64,000 nucleotides of DNA from contig JACKNN010000003.1 of assembly GCA_024234855.1 (NCBI GenBank), forward strand, positions 1-64,000, written 5' to 3'. Of the stretch, positions 54,507 through 63,213 are shown piece by piece (within the stretch, counting starts at the first letter, position 1; every line of letters begins with the position of its first letter). Both the position numbers and the translations under genes were made by a program. This DNA comes from Pseudomonadales bacterium. Lineage in GTDB: Bacteria; Pseudomonadota; Gammaproteobacteria; Pseudomonadales; Halieaceae. Below the pieces are notes generated by a model. That model did no database searches. It saw nothing but the letters and a program-made list of their open reading frames with translations, and was not told where the DNA came from.

Positions 54507-55339
54507 TGGCCACGGTCCGGGAACTGCTGCGCTGCGGCGACGACCTGCCGGGAGACAGCGCGCGACGCGACGCCGAGATCCTGCTCGGCCACTGCCTGGA
54601 CCGTTCCCGCAGCTGGTTATATACCTGGCCCGAGCGCGAGGTGGCGGTAGCCCAGGACCAACAATACCGGCGTCTTCTGGCCGCTCGCCGGCACGGCCAG
54701 CCGATCGCCTACCTGGTGCGACAGCGCGAATTCTGGTCGCTGCCGCTCGAGGTCGATCACCACACCCTGATACCCCGCCCCGAGACGGAAACCCTGGTGA
54801 GTCTGGCGTTGGCACTGCCGCTGCCGGCGGATGCCCGGGTTCTCGACCTGGGCACCGGATCCGGCGCTATCGCGCTGGCCCTGGCCAGCGAGCGCCCGGG
54901 CTGGCAGGTGAGCGCGGTGGATGCCAGCGCTGGAGCGCTGGCGGTCGCCAGGCGCAATGCCGCCCGGCTGGCGCTGCAGCGGGTGAGTTTTGTGCAGTCC
55001 GACTGGTACAGCGCCGTAGCCGGCGAGCGCTTTCACCTGCTGGTGGCCAACCCGCCCTACATCGATGCGGGCGATGAGCACCTGGTGCAGGGGGATGTGC
55101 GCTTCGAGCCCCGCACCGCGCTGGTTGCGGCTGACGCGGGCCTGGCCGACCTGGCGCGGCTGGTGGCTGGTGCGTCGGCGCAGCTTCATCCCGCCGGCTG
55201 GCTGCTGCTGGAACACGGATGCGGCCAGGGGGAGGCTGTGCGGGATTTGCTGCGCGTGGCCGGGTTCGGGGAGGTTACTACCCACAACGACCTGGCGGGA
55301 CTGGAGCGTATCAGCGGGGGGTGCCTGTATGCTGAGTGA
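54506..55339 (+). CDS. prmC: Release-factor glutamine methyltransferase PrmC
   Basis: A 277-residue SAM-dependent methyltransferase. The SAM motif is VLDLGTGSGAIALALASERPGW and the catalytic NPPY is in LLVANPPYIDAGD; the substrate-binding IPRPETE motif precedes them. It methylates the Gln of the GGQ motif of release factors. The next gene begins inside its end. Confidence 0.97.
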   Translation: MATVRELLRCGDDLPGDSARRDAEILLGHCLDRSRSWLYTWPEREVAVAQDQQYRRLLAARRHGQPIAYLVRQREFWSLPLEVDHHTLIPRPETETLVSLALALPLPADARVLDLGTGSGAIALALASERPGWQVSAVDASAGALAVARRNAARLALQRVSFVQSDWYSAVAGERFHLLVANPPYIDAGDEHLVQGDVRFEPRTALVAADAGLADLARLVAGASAQLHPAGWLLLEHGCGQGEAVRDLLRVAGFGEVTTHNDLAGLERISGGCLYAE

Positions 55340-56084
55340 CGAACAACTGCTGCGCTACAATCGGCAGCTGCTGCTCAACGATTTTGATATCGCGGGGCAG
55401 GAGCGGCTGTTGGCCGCCAGCGTGCTGGTGGTGGGTCTGGGCGGCCTGGGTTGCCCGGCGGCACTGTACCTGGGGGCGGCGGGGGTGGGCAGGCTGCTGC
55501 TGGCTGACGGCGATGTGGTGGAGTTGGGCAACCTGCAGCGCCAGATCGCCCACGGCGAAGCCGATATCGGTCGCAATAAGGCCGCTTCCGCGGCGAGTGC
55601 CATAGCGGCCCTGAACCCGGGCGTGGAGGTCGAGGTTATACCCCGGCAACTGGCCGAGGCCGACATGGCGGCCCTGGTTGGGCGCGTGGACCTGGTGGTG
55701 GATGCCACTGACAACTATCCCGTGCGCTTTGCCCTCAACCGCGCCTGTATCACCGCCGCTGTGCCGCTGGTCTCGGCAGCGGCAGTGCGCACCGAGGGGC
55801 AAATCAGCGTGTTTGACCCGGTGCGCGGCGGGCCCTGCTATCGCTGCCTGCATCCCGATACCGGCGACCACACCGCCCTCAGTTGCAGCCAGAGCGGTGT
55901 GCTGGCGCCGCTGGTGGGTGTGCTGGGCTCCCTGCAGGCCATGGAGGCGCTGAAGATCCTGGCGGGCTACGGCGAGCCCCTGCGCGGGAAACTGCTGCTG
56001 CTGGACTTGCGCTGCATGGACATTCGCCAGTTCGCCCTGCTGCCGCGGGCAGACTGCCCGGACTGCGGGCACCTGCGCGCCTGA
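55329..56084 (+). CDS. moeB: ThiF/MoeB/HesA-family adenylyltransferase
   Basis: A 251-residue E1-like enzyme from the ATG at 55329, overlapping the prmC stop by 11 bases. The ATP motif is VLVVGLGGLGCPAALYLGAAGVGRL, followed by DGDVVELGNLQRQ and DATDNYPVRFALNRAC. The zinc-binding pairs are CYRCLHP and CPDCGH. The active-site Cys is probably in LSCSQSGVLAPLVG. It activates a sulfur carrier such as MoaD or ThiS. Many related genomes have murI next; here there is none. Confidence 0.9.
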   Translation: MLSDEQLLRYNRQLLLNDFDIAGQERLLAASVLVVGLGGLGCPAALYLGAAGVGRLLLADGDVVELGNLQRQIAHGEADIGRNKAASAASAIAALNPGVEVEVIPRQLAEADMAALVGRVDLVVDATDNYPVRFALNRACITAAVPLVSAAAVRTEGQISVFDPVRGGPCYRCLHPDTGDHTALSCSQSGVLAPLVGVLGSLQAMEALKILAGYGEPLRGKLLLLDLRCMDIRQFALLPRADCPDCGHLRA

Positions 56085-56360
56085 GCTACCCGCGGGTGCC
56101 CCGTCCGCTCCCGGAAAACTCCGGAATCGGGCAAAGGGTGCAATCATGCCTGCTGCTGGCACGATGCTGATTGATACATTGCAGTTCGCGCCAAGGTAGC
56201 CTACATTTCTTGCGCAATGGGCCAGGATGCCGCGTCCAGGTGGGAAAGTTCTCGCCTCTCCCGGGGCCGATCGCGTCACCCGGAGTTTGTGCTGGAGACA
56301 AGACCAGGGCCGACAACCGGGCGTCACCAGACCCTCCACCGATAACAAAGGAGCCTCCTT

Positions 56361-57527
56361 ATGATTACCCCGAAACTATTGCGCCGCACCCTGGGACTGT
56401 CCCTGCTGATGGCGGCGGTGCCGGCCGCATTGGCTGATATCAGCTACACCCAGCGCATCGAGGTGGATGCGGCCGGCGGAATGTCGATGTTTGCCTCCGA
56501 GGGTGAAATTCTGACCCAGGTATCAGGCGATAAATCGCGCAGCGACAGCCAGATGACCATGAAATCGAAACTTGCCGGGATGGTCGCGGGCGGTGATACC
56601 GGCAGCATCGTGCGCCTGGACAAGGCGCTGACCTGGAACCTGTTTCCGGATGACCGCGAGTACACGGAGCTGACCATTGCCCAGATGAAGGCACAACTGG
56701 CAGAGGCGAGAAAGGCGATGCAGCAATCGGGTTCCGGCGGTGCCGGCTTGCCGGTGTCGGCGGAGGGCTGTGAATGGAGTGAGGGTAAGGTGGAGGTGGA
56801 TCACCCGGGTGACACGGCGCAGATTGCCGGTATCGACGCGGAGAAACACATTATCCGCATGCGGCAGTCCTGCACCGACCCGCAGACGAACAAGACCTGC
56901 GATATCACCTGGTTGATGGAGGCCTGGCTGGCGGAAAAGGTGCCGGCGGAGCAGGAAGTGCGAAATTTCAGGGACAAGTTTGCGACCGCCATGGGCCTGG
57001 ATGATATCGGCCGCCAGGTGGACGGTCCCGCCCAGAGCCTGCTCGCCATGTTCGCGAGCAACTGGGGCGAGGTCGTGGGCGAATTCGAGAAAATGCAGGG
57101 TTACCCGCTGCGTTCGATCTTGCAGATGGGTATAGGCGGCGAGCAGTGCACCACCGCCTCCGGCCAGCCCATCGCCCTCGACGGTATGTGGGCGGATGCC
57201 TCCACCGCGGCCTACAACGCGGCTGTGGACCAGGCCGGGTATGAAACCGGTAACGCGATCGGCCAGGCGGCGGGGGAATCGCTGGGGGGCAGTGTCGCCG
57301 GCTCGATTGGCGGCGCGGCGGTCGGCGCCGCAGCTGGCAAGTTGATTGGCGGTCTCACCGGTATGTTCAAGCAGGCGCCCGCCGAGCAAAAACCCGCGGC
57401 CAAGCCGGCGAACACCGCGAACTCACAGATCACCGTGTTTCGTGTCAGCACCGAGGTGACGCAGTGGAGCGATGCAAGCATCCCGTCAGATCGCTTTGAC
57501 CTGCCTGCGGGCTGGACCAAGAAATGA
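56361..57527 (+). CDS. Exported protein of unknown function with glycine-zipper segment
   Basis: A 388-residue protein with a signal peptide (LGLSLLMAAVPAALA) and a strong AAGGAG upstream. The main part (residues 25-270) is a beta-rich domain resembling DUF4412-type periplasmic proteins (LDKALTWNLFPDDREYTELTIAQMKAQL). Residues about 290-335 are an Ala/Gly-rich glycine zipper (GQAAGESLGGSVAGSIGGAAVGAAAGKLIGG), which may insert in a membrane. Two Cys pairs may form disulfides. I do not recognise its function. It follows a 276-bp gap with no signal. Confidence 0.75.
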   Translation: MITPKLLRRTLGLSLLMAAVPAALADISYTQRIEVDAAGGMSMFASEGEILTQVSGDKSRSDSQMTMKSKLAGMVAGGDTGSIVRLDKALTWNLFPDDREYTELTIAQMKAQLAEARKAMQQSGSGGAGLPVSAEGCEWSEGKVEVDHPGDTAQIAGIDAEKHIIRMRQSCTDPQTNKTCDITWLMEAWLAEKVPAEQEVRNFRDKFATAMGLDDIGRQVDGPAQSLLAMFASNWGEVVGEFEKMQGYPLRSILQMGIGGEQCTTASGQPIALDGMWADASTAAYNAAVDQAGYETGNAIGQAAGESLGGSVAGSIGGAAVGAAAGKLIGGLTGMFKQAPAEQKPAAKPANTANSQITVFRVSTEVTQWSDASIPSDRFDLPAGWTKK

Positions 57528-57601
57528 ACCCCTGAGGGGCGGTCACCGCTACGGGAATGGGTGCGGAGCAGGCCCGCGCTGTCGGCGGGTGACGGACCCT
57601 G

Positions 57602-58969
57602 TCAGGCCAGCGGCAGCGGTTTGCGCAGGGTCCGGTACAGGCGGTAGAAAATCAGCACTGAGGTGACCGCAATCCCGGCAATCATGCTCTGCCAGAAGGC
57701 CACGGTGCCATCCAGCGCGTTGTCGGCCGACGCGATGCCGCGCCAGTATCCCAACGGCAGGGTGATCAGCCAGTAGGCCAGGCACAGTGCGATGAAGGCG
57801 AAGCGGGTGTCCTTGAAAGCCCGCAGGCAGTAACTCGCCGCTACCTGGGCTGAATCGACGGCGATGAAAAGCGCCGCCAGCCGCAGCAGGATCACCGCCA
57901 TGTCGGCAATCTCCCCATCGCTGGTGTAGAGGCTCACCAGGGTTGCAGGAGATGTGAGCAGCACGGTCATGCCCAGCAGGCCCACCAGCACCGTCATCGA
58001 CATGCCGCAGGTAAGCGACAGCCTGAGCCCTGCGCGGTCGCCGGCACCAATCGCATGGCCGACCCGAATCGACAGTGCAGAACCAAAGCTGACCAGCGGC
58101 ATGTAGACGACTTCCCACATGTTGTATGCGATCTGGTGGGCCGCCATCGCGGCATCGCCCAGGGTGGCAATGCACAGGGCAATAACCGAGAAAAAGGCGA
58201 TTTCCACGAACAGTGTACAGCCCAGGGGTAAGCCCAGGCGGACGATCTGGGCGATGTCATCCGGGCGGGGCGGCACCAGCCGCAGGGGCGGCAGGTAGCG
58301 CCCGAGTCCCTCGGCGCGGGTCATGCAAAACCACAATACCGCCGCGCTGAGCCACAGGGAAAAGGCGGTCGCCCAGCCGCAGCCAGCCGCCCCCATTTCG
58401 GGAAAGCCCCAGCGGCCGTACATCAGGGCGTAGTTGAGCGGAATGTTGGTGAGGAAGCCCAGCACGCTGGCTATGGCGAAAGGCCGCATGATGCCCACGC
58501 CCTGGATGTGGCAGCGCAGGGCTTCAAACACCGCCGCTGCCGGCAGGCCAAAAGCCACGGCCTGCAGGTAGGCCAGACTCCTGGCCCGGGTTGTTGCGTC
58601 GAGTTGCAGCAGGTCGAGTACAGGCGCGGCGCCATAGCACAGGGGGCCGCCCACCAGTCCCAGCGCGAGGGCCAGCCAGAGGGCCTGGGGCAGGGAATTC
58701 CTGATGCGGTTTATCCTGCCGGCGCCGGCATGCTGGGCGATGATATAGGTGGCACCCAGGCTGACGCCGATAAAAAACAGGTAAATCGGCAGCCAGAGAT
58801 TGTAGCCGATGGCGATCGCCGCGAGGTCGGTCGTGTTGTAATGCCCCGCCATAACGGTATCGACCACGCCGGTGCCGATCTGGGCCAGTTGGGCGATGAC
58901 CATAGGCCAGGCGAGGGCGAGCAGGGCGCGGCTCTCGGCCAGGATTGCCAGTGGCTTGATTAACGACAT
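57602..58969 (-). CDS. MATE-family multidrug efflux transporter
   Basis: A 455-residue inner-membrane protein with about 12 transmembrane segments in two halves. It begins AWPMVIAQLAQIGTGVVDTVMAGHYNTTDLAAIAIG, typical of NorM-type exporters, and the second half repeats the pattern (GLPLGCTLFVEIAFFSVIALCIATLGDAAMAAHQIAYNMWEVVYMPLVSFGSALSIRVGHAIGAGD). It probably exchanges cationic drugs for Na+ or H+. It is convergent with the exported protein gene. Confidence 0.93.
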   Translation of the reverse strand: MSLIKPLAILAESRALLALAWPMVIAQLAQIGTGVVDTVMAGHYNTTDLAAIAIGYNLWLPIYLFFIGVSLGATYIIAQHAGAGRINRIRNSLPQALWLALALGLVGGPLCYGAAPVLDLLQLDATTRARSLAYLQAVAFGLPAAAVFEALRCHIQGVGIMRPFAIASVLGFLTNIPLNYALMYGRWGFPEMGAAGCGWATAFSLWLSAAVLWFCMTRAEGLGRYLPPLRLVPPRPDDIAQIVRLGLPLGCTLFVEIAFFSVIALCIATLGDAAMAAHQIAYNMWEVVYMPLVSFGSALSIRVGHAIGAGDRAGLRLSLTCGMSMTVLVGLLGMTVLLTSPATLVSLYTSDGEIADMAVILLRLAALFIAVDSAQVAASYCLRAFKDTRFAFIALCLAYWLITLPLGYWRGIASADNALDGTVAFWQSMIAGIAVTSVLIFYRLYRTLRKPLPLA

Positions 58970-59079
58970 GGCGGTTTTGATTGCACTGGGGTAATTTCAC
59001 GGCAGCGCCGCTGCTGGCGGCGGGAAAACTTTTATCTGTTTCGGCGGTCTGAGATGGCAAGCCTACAGGGGATCGGTCC

Positions 59080-59670
59080 ATGAATACATTGGCATACTGG
59101 TATTATCGCCTGCACAATGCTGCTGTTCCGCGATTGCAACACCTCGATGGGCTCGCCCCACTGGCGCTGCGGTTGTTCCTGGTGCCCGTGTTCTGGATGG
59201 CGGGTACCCAGAAGATCGCCGGGATGCAGCAGACCATTGAATGGTTTGGTAACCCCGACTGGGGTCTGGGGCTGCCTTTCCCGACTCTGCTGGCCTATCT
59301 CGCCGCCTATACCGAGGCCATCGGCGCGCTGCTGTTGTTGCTGGGCCTGGCCACCCGCTGGATAGCTATTCCGCTGATGGTCACCATGCTGGTGGCGATT
59401 TTCGCCGTGCACTGGGATTACGGCTGGGCCGCTATCGCGGATTCCAGTTCCCAGGAAATTGCCGTGCGCCTGGGCACCGCCAAGGATCTGCTGCGGGAGC
59501 ACGGCAACTACGCGTGGCTGACTGAAAAAGGCAACCTGGTGGTGCTCAATAACGGTATCGAATTCGCGGTGACCTATTTTGTTATGCTGCTGAGCCTGCT
59601 GTTTACCGGTGGCGGGCGCTATGTGAGCGTGGACTACTACCTGTCACGGCTCTACCCGGGCAGGTCCTGA
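59080..59670 (+). CDS. DoxX-family membrane protein (HvfX-like)
   Basis: A 196-residue protein with four predicted transmembrane segments: LALRLFLVPVFWMAGTQKI, LLAYLAAYTEAIGALLLLLGLAT, IAIPLMVTMLVAIFAVHWD and AVTYFVMLLSLLFTGGG. It matches the DoxX-family branch called HvfX. The longer loop after the third helix is usual there. Its role is not settled; HvfX proteins occur in metallophore-type RiPP operons, but no partner genes are near. Confidence 0.8.
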   Translation: MNTLAYWYYRLHNAAVPRLQHLDGLAPLALRLFLVPVFWMAGTQKIAGMQQTIEWFGNPDWGLGLPFPTLLAYLAAYTEAIGALLLLLGLATRWIAIPLMVTMLVAIFAVHWDYGWAAIADSSSQEIAVRLGTAKDLLREHGNYAWLTEKGNLVVLNNGIEFAVTYFVMLLSLLFTGGGRYVSVDYYLSRLYPGRS

Positions 59671-59786
59671 GCAGCGCCCGTCCCGTCGAACCGGGTCGCC
59701 CCCCGCGCCTGATATCAGTACTCACCCCTTTCCCGCCGACAGTGGTAGACTAGCGCGTTTTTTGAGCAGTCACGGGAATATAACAA

Positions 59787-61199
59787 TTGATCAAGAGTTT
59801 AGTAGGGCGTATCGCCGGCAAGGGCGGCGCCCCCCAGGACCACAGCCCGGCCAATTCAGGCCACGGTACCCCGCCCCGGCACGAGCCTTCACACAAAGCG
59901 TCCTCCGCGTCGCACGGTGGTGATAGCGATGCCGGCCGGGAGATCGGTCGCGACAGCAACAAGCGCCGACGGCGCGGCGGCAAGGTGAAAGCGGACGGCA
60001 AGCCCTGGTCTGTCGACGAGTTTCAGGTCGAACCCGAAGAGGGCAAGACCCGGTTTCACGATCTGGGCCTGCGCGAGGAGTTGATGCACAGCATCGCCGA
60101 TGTCGGCTTCAAGTACTGTTCGCCGATCCAGGCCGCCATTCTGCCACTGACCCTGCAGGGCAATGACGCGATAGGCAAGGCCCAGACCGGTACCGGCAAG
60201 ACCGCCGCTTTCCTGGTAACTATCTTCAACGACCTGCTGTGCAACCCCATTGAGGGTGAGCGCTTTGTCGGCGAGCCGAGGGCACTGGTGATCGCCCCCA
60301 CGCGTGAACTGGTCATGCAGATCGCCCAGGACGCCGAGGACCTGGCTCGCCATACCGACCTGCAGGTGGCAACCCTGATCGGCGGCATGGATTACCAGAA
60401 GCAGCTCAACCGCCTGCACAACACGGTGATCGACCTGGTGGTGGCGACGCCGGGACGCCTGCTCGACTTCATGAGCCGTCGCGACCTCTACCTGGACCAT
60501 ATCGAAATCCTGGTGCTGGACGAGGCGGACCGCATGCTGGACATGGGGTTCATTCCCCAGGTCAAGCGCATCGTGCGCGCCACCCCGCGCCGGGAGGACC
60601 GGCAGACGCTGCTGTTTTCGGCCACGTTTACCCAGGACATCATCAACCTGTCCGAGCAGTGGACCTACGAGCCGGTCACCATCGAGATCGAGCCCGATCA
60701 CGTGGCCACCGACTCCGTCGACCAGAAGGTCTATCTGGTGAGCAGCGAGCAGCGCTACCGGGTGCTCAACAACCTGCTGCGCAGCGAGGACGCCACCAGC
60801 GTGATCGTCTTCGCCAACCGGCGCGACCAGGTGCGACGCCTGCATGAACGGCTGCGCAAATCGGGCGTGGCGGCGGGTATCCTGTCCGGCGAGATTCCTC
60901 AGGCCAAGCGCACCAGCACACTGGATGCGTTCAAGCAGGGCAAGCTCAAGGTATTGGTGGCGACGGATGTCGCCGGCCGCGGTATTCATGTCGAGGGCGT
61001 GAGCCATGTGGTGAACTACAACCTGCCGGAGGATCCGGAGGACTACGTGCACCGCATCGGCCGTACCGGTCGGGCGGGCGCCACCGGCGTCTCCATCAGC
61101 TTTGCCAGTGAGGACGATGCTTTCCTGCTGCCAGACCTGGAAGTGCTGCTGGGAACGCGGCTGGAATGCACCCACCCGCCGGCGGAATTACTGGTCTAG
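59787..61199 (+). CDS. rhlB: DEAD-box ATP-dependent RNA helicase RhlB
   Basis: A 470-residue helicase starting at TTG 59787. A long basic, low-complexity N-terminal part (residues 1-80) precedes the core. Motifs: Q-motif FKYCSPIQAAILP, motif I AQTGTGKTAAF, Ia PTRELVMQIA, II VLDEADRMLDMGF, III FSATFT, and VI HRIGRTGRAG. It unwinds structured RNA and is a degradosome component in Gammaproteobacteria. The initiator region has only a weak GGGA. Confidence 0.92.
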   Translation: MIKSLVGRIAGKGGAPQDHSPANSGHGTPPRHEPSHKASSASHGGDSDAGREIGRDSNKRRRRGGKVKADGKPWSVDEFQVEPEEGKTRFHDLGLREELMHSIADVGFKYCSPIQAAILPLTLQGNDAIGKAQTGTGKTAAFLVTIFNDLLCNPIEGERFVGEPRALVIAPTRELVMQIAQDAEDLARHTDLQVATLIGGMDYQKQLNRLHNTVIDLVVATPGRLLDFMSRRDLYLDHIEILVLDEADRMLDMGFIPQVKRIVRATPRREDRQTLLFSATFTQDIINLSEQWTYEPVTIEIEPDHVATDSVDQKVYLVSSEQRYRVLNNLLRSEDATSVIVFANRRDQVRRLHERLRKSGVAAGILSGEIPQAKRTSTLDAFKQGKLKVLVATDVAGRGIHVEGVSHVVNYNLPEDPEDYVHRIGRTGRAGATGVSISFASEDDAFLLPDLEVLLGTRLECTHPPAELLV

Positions 61200-61211
61200 C
61201 GGCCGAGCCAA

Positions 61212-61943
61212 CTACTGGCTCAGCTCCTCGCACCACAGCAGCGTGGCGCCCACCACCGCGGCGGGCACCACGAAAAAGTTGACGACAGGAATGCCGGCGC
61301 ACAGCGCCACAACCCCGCCAAATCCCATACTGCTCAGGCGCCGCGCCCGCACCGCTTCTTTAACATCGGCAAAACTCAGCTGGTGGTTGTCCATAGGGTA
61401 GTCGACAAACTGGATGCTCATCATCCAGGCGCCCAGCAGGAACCACAGCACCGGCGCCACCACATTGAGCCCGGGAATAAACGACAGGATCAGCACAAAG
61501 GCCGCCATCGGCAGGTAATACAGCAGCTTTGACAGCTCCCGCAGAATGCCGCGGGGCATGGCCATGAGGGCGGCGCCCAGGCCCTCCAGCGAATCCACCG
61601 GCTTGCCGGTGACCAGTTCCTCGGCCTTCTCCGCCAGCAGCGCATTGAAGGGGGAGGCGATGAGCAGTGCAACCGCAGTGAACAAATACCCGGTCACCAG
61701 GCTGACGGTCAGGCCCACCAGCGGCCAGATAATCCACTTGATAAAATTCAGCCAATCGGGGATTTTGCCCAGCCAGCCATCCATCATCGCGTCCAGGTAG
61801 CTGAGCCCGTACCAGATCAGGCCGCCAAAAATTACGATATTCACCAGCAGCGGAATAAACACGAACAGGCGCAGCGACGGGTGCTTGAGCAACGTGGCGC
61901 CGCGCGCCAGGTAGCCGGCGCCGTGGGCGATATTACCTTTCAT
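61212..61943 (-). CDS. cysZ: Sulfate transporter CysZ
   Basis: A 243-residue membrane protein from the ATG at 61943, the family start (MKGNIAHGAGYLARGATLLKHPSLRLFVFIPLLVNIVIF). Four to six hydrophobic segments follow, with the conserved LIASPFNALLAEKAEE and YLPMAAFVLILSFIPGLNVVAPVLWFLLGAWMM. It imports sulfate for cysteine synthesis. It overlaps the small CWC gene by 11 bases. Confidence 0.92.
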   Translation of the reverse strand: MKGNIAHGAGYLARGATLLKHPSLRLFVFIPLLVNIVIFGGLIWYGLSYLDAMMDGWLGKIPDWLNFIKWIIWPLVGLTVSLVTGYLFTAVALLIASPFNALLAEKAEELVTGKPVDSLEGLGAALMAMPRGILRELSKLLYYLPMAAFVLILSFIPGLNVVAPVLWFLLGAWMMSIQFVDYPMDNHQLSFADVKEAVRARRLSSMGFGGVVALCAGIPVVNFFVVPAAVVGATLLWCEELSQ

Positions 61944-62148
61944 CAAGAGGGGCTCCTTTGCTGTGGCCGCAGGCGGGGCAGAGGCAGCGCCTGCCCAGGG
62001 CATCGGCCGGTAGCGCCGCCAGGGCGGCGCTGCTGATAGTGGCGGTCGCGCACCAGCAAGTCTCGGCCGGCAGGCCAGCGGCCAGCGCGCACGCGTTGTT
62101 CCCGCCGCACCGGGGGCAGGTTTTCAGCCATTGTTCAGGTGCTGTCAC
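61933..62148 (-). CDS. Cysteine-rich CWC-family protein
   Basis: A 71-residue protein with the family pattern: CPRCGGNNACA, the CWC triplet in AETCWCA, and a later RRCLCPACGHSK. It probably binds zinc. The function is unknown. The end overlaps the start of cysZ, so the two are likely co-transcribed. Confidence 0.85.
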   Translation of the reverse strand: MTAPEQWLKTCPRCGGNNACALAAGLPAETCWCATATISSAALAALPADALGRRCLCPACGHSKGAPLDER

Positions 62149-62212
62149 GGGCCCTTGTTACTCCGCCGGTATTACCGGGGCTATAATAGCGGACTCATGG
62201 CGGGGTGTAAGC

Positions 62213-62824
62213 ATGGCCAGTGACGAAGACAAGGGTTTTATCGATGAAATGGCGGACGTGGTGCCGCTCAAGCGGGCGCCGCGGGTTGCGCTGCGCGGCA
62301 AAACCCAGGCGGAACGCGATACCTCCCTGGAGCGGCGTCGTGAGGCGGCGGTGCAGGGTCCGCCGCGCGATCGCAATACCCTCACCGAGCGCGGCATCGT
62401 CCCGCTGGACGCCTGGTATGTTATGGAATTCAAGCGCCCCGGTGTCCAGAACGGCGTTTTTCGCCGGCTCAGGCAGGGTCGCTACGAGAGTGAGGCCCGC
62501 CTCGATTTGCACCGCCTGACCGCTGCCGGTGCGCGCAGGGAGTTATTCGAGTTTATCGAGGAATCGCACTTGCTGGGCCTGCGCACGGTGCTTGTCATTC
62601 ACGGCAAGGGCCAGTCCAGGGCCGAGCAGGAGCGCAGTTCGCTCCTCAAGGGTTGTACCGACCACTGGCTGCGGGAGCTCGAGACGGTGCAGGCCTTCGC
62701 CAGCGCCCAGCCCCAGCACGGTGGTACCGGCGCGGTGTATGTGCTGTTGCGCAAGAGCGAGGAGAAAAAGCGGGAGAATCGGGAGAAGTTTTCCAAGGGG
62801 CGGGTGCCTTACGATCCGGTTTAG
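62213..62824 (+). CDS. Smr-domain DNA endonuclease, SmrA/SmrB type
   Basis: A 203-residue protein from the ATG at 62213; the longer frame upstream overlaps the CWC gene. The C-terminal Smr domain (residues about 95-180) has LDLHRLTAAGARRELFEFIEESHLLGLRTVLVIHGKGQSR. The LDLH and HGKG motifs are the nuclease core. YDPV-type tail is present. It may act on DNA or on ribosome-associated mRNA, as shown for SmrB; which one applies is not clear. Confidence 0.9.
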   Translation: MASDEDKGFIDEMADVVPLKRAPRVALRGKTQAERDTSLERRREAAVQGPPRDRNTLTERGIVPLDAWYVMEFKRPGVQNGVFRRLRQGRYESEARLDLHRLTAAGARRELFEFIEESHLLGLRTVLVIHGKGQSRAEQERSSLLKGCTDHWLRELETVQAFASAQPQHGGTGAVYVLLRKSEEKKRENREKFSKGRVPYDPV

Positions 62825-62909
62825 GATGGAGCTGAACATGGCCCGATCGTTTCGAGAGGGCCGGGCAGGCATCGCCCTGCCACTGCCCGGGCTCCGGCCG
62901 GCGCAGGAC

Positions 62910-63200
62910 TTAAACAGCACCCGCGGCGACAAGAATCTCCAGATACTCCACCCCATGCCGATGCGTCTTCACGATATCGAGCACCGACCTGCCGTCGCGC
63001 CCGGTGGCATTGATATCGCGCTTTTCGGCTATAAAAAAACCGACAAACAGCTCAAAATCTTCCGGTCGCATACTCTGGTAAGCCTTCAGCAGCATATGGA
63101 AGTTCTCGTCCGTACCGTCATAGGAACGCACCCGCAGGAAACTCCTGACATGGTCTTCCGTCCATACCTCGTCCAGCACCTTTTCCTTGTCCTTTCTCAT
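62910..63200 (-). CDS. PA4642-family conserved protein
   Basis: A 96-residue protein from the ATG at 63200. It begins MRKDKEKVLDEVWTEDHVRSFL and contains HMLLKAYQSMRPEDFELFVGFFIAEKRDINATGRDGRSVLDIVKTHRHGVEYLEIL, which resembles a short ankyrin-like pair of helices. Homologues in Pseudomonas are uncharacterised. It follows gatB by about 13 bp, so it is probably co-transcribed with it. Confidence 0.8.
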   Translation of the reverse strand: MRKDKEKVLDEVWTEDHVRSFLRVRSYDGTDENFHMLLKAYQSMRPEDFELFVGFFIAEKRDINATGRDGRSVLDIVKTHRHGVEYLEILVAAGAV

Positions 63201-63213
63201 GCCGTTGCTCCCC

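Noticed and set aside
59889..61175. 428-residue minus-strand reading frame
   Set aside because: Antisense to rhlB.
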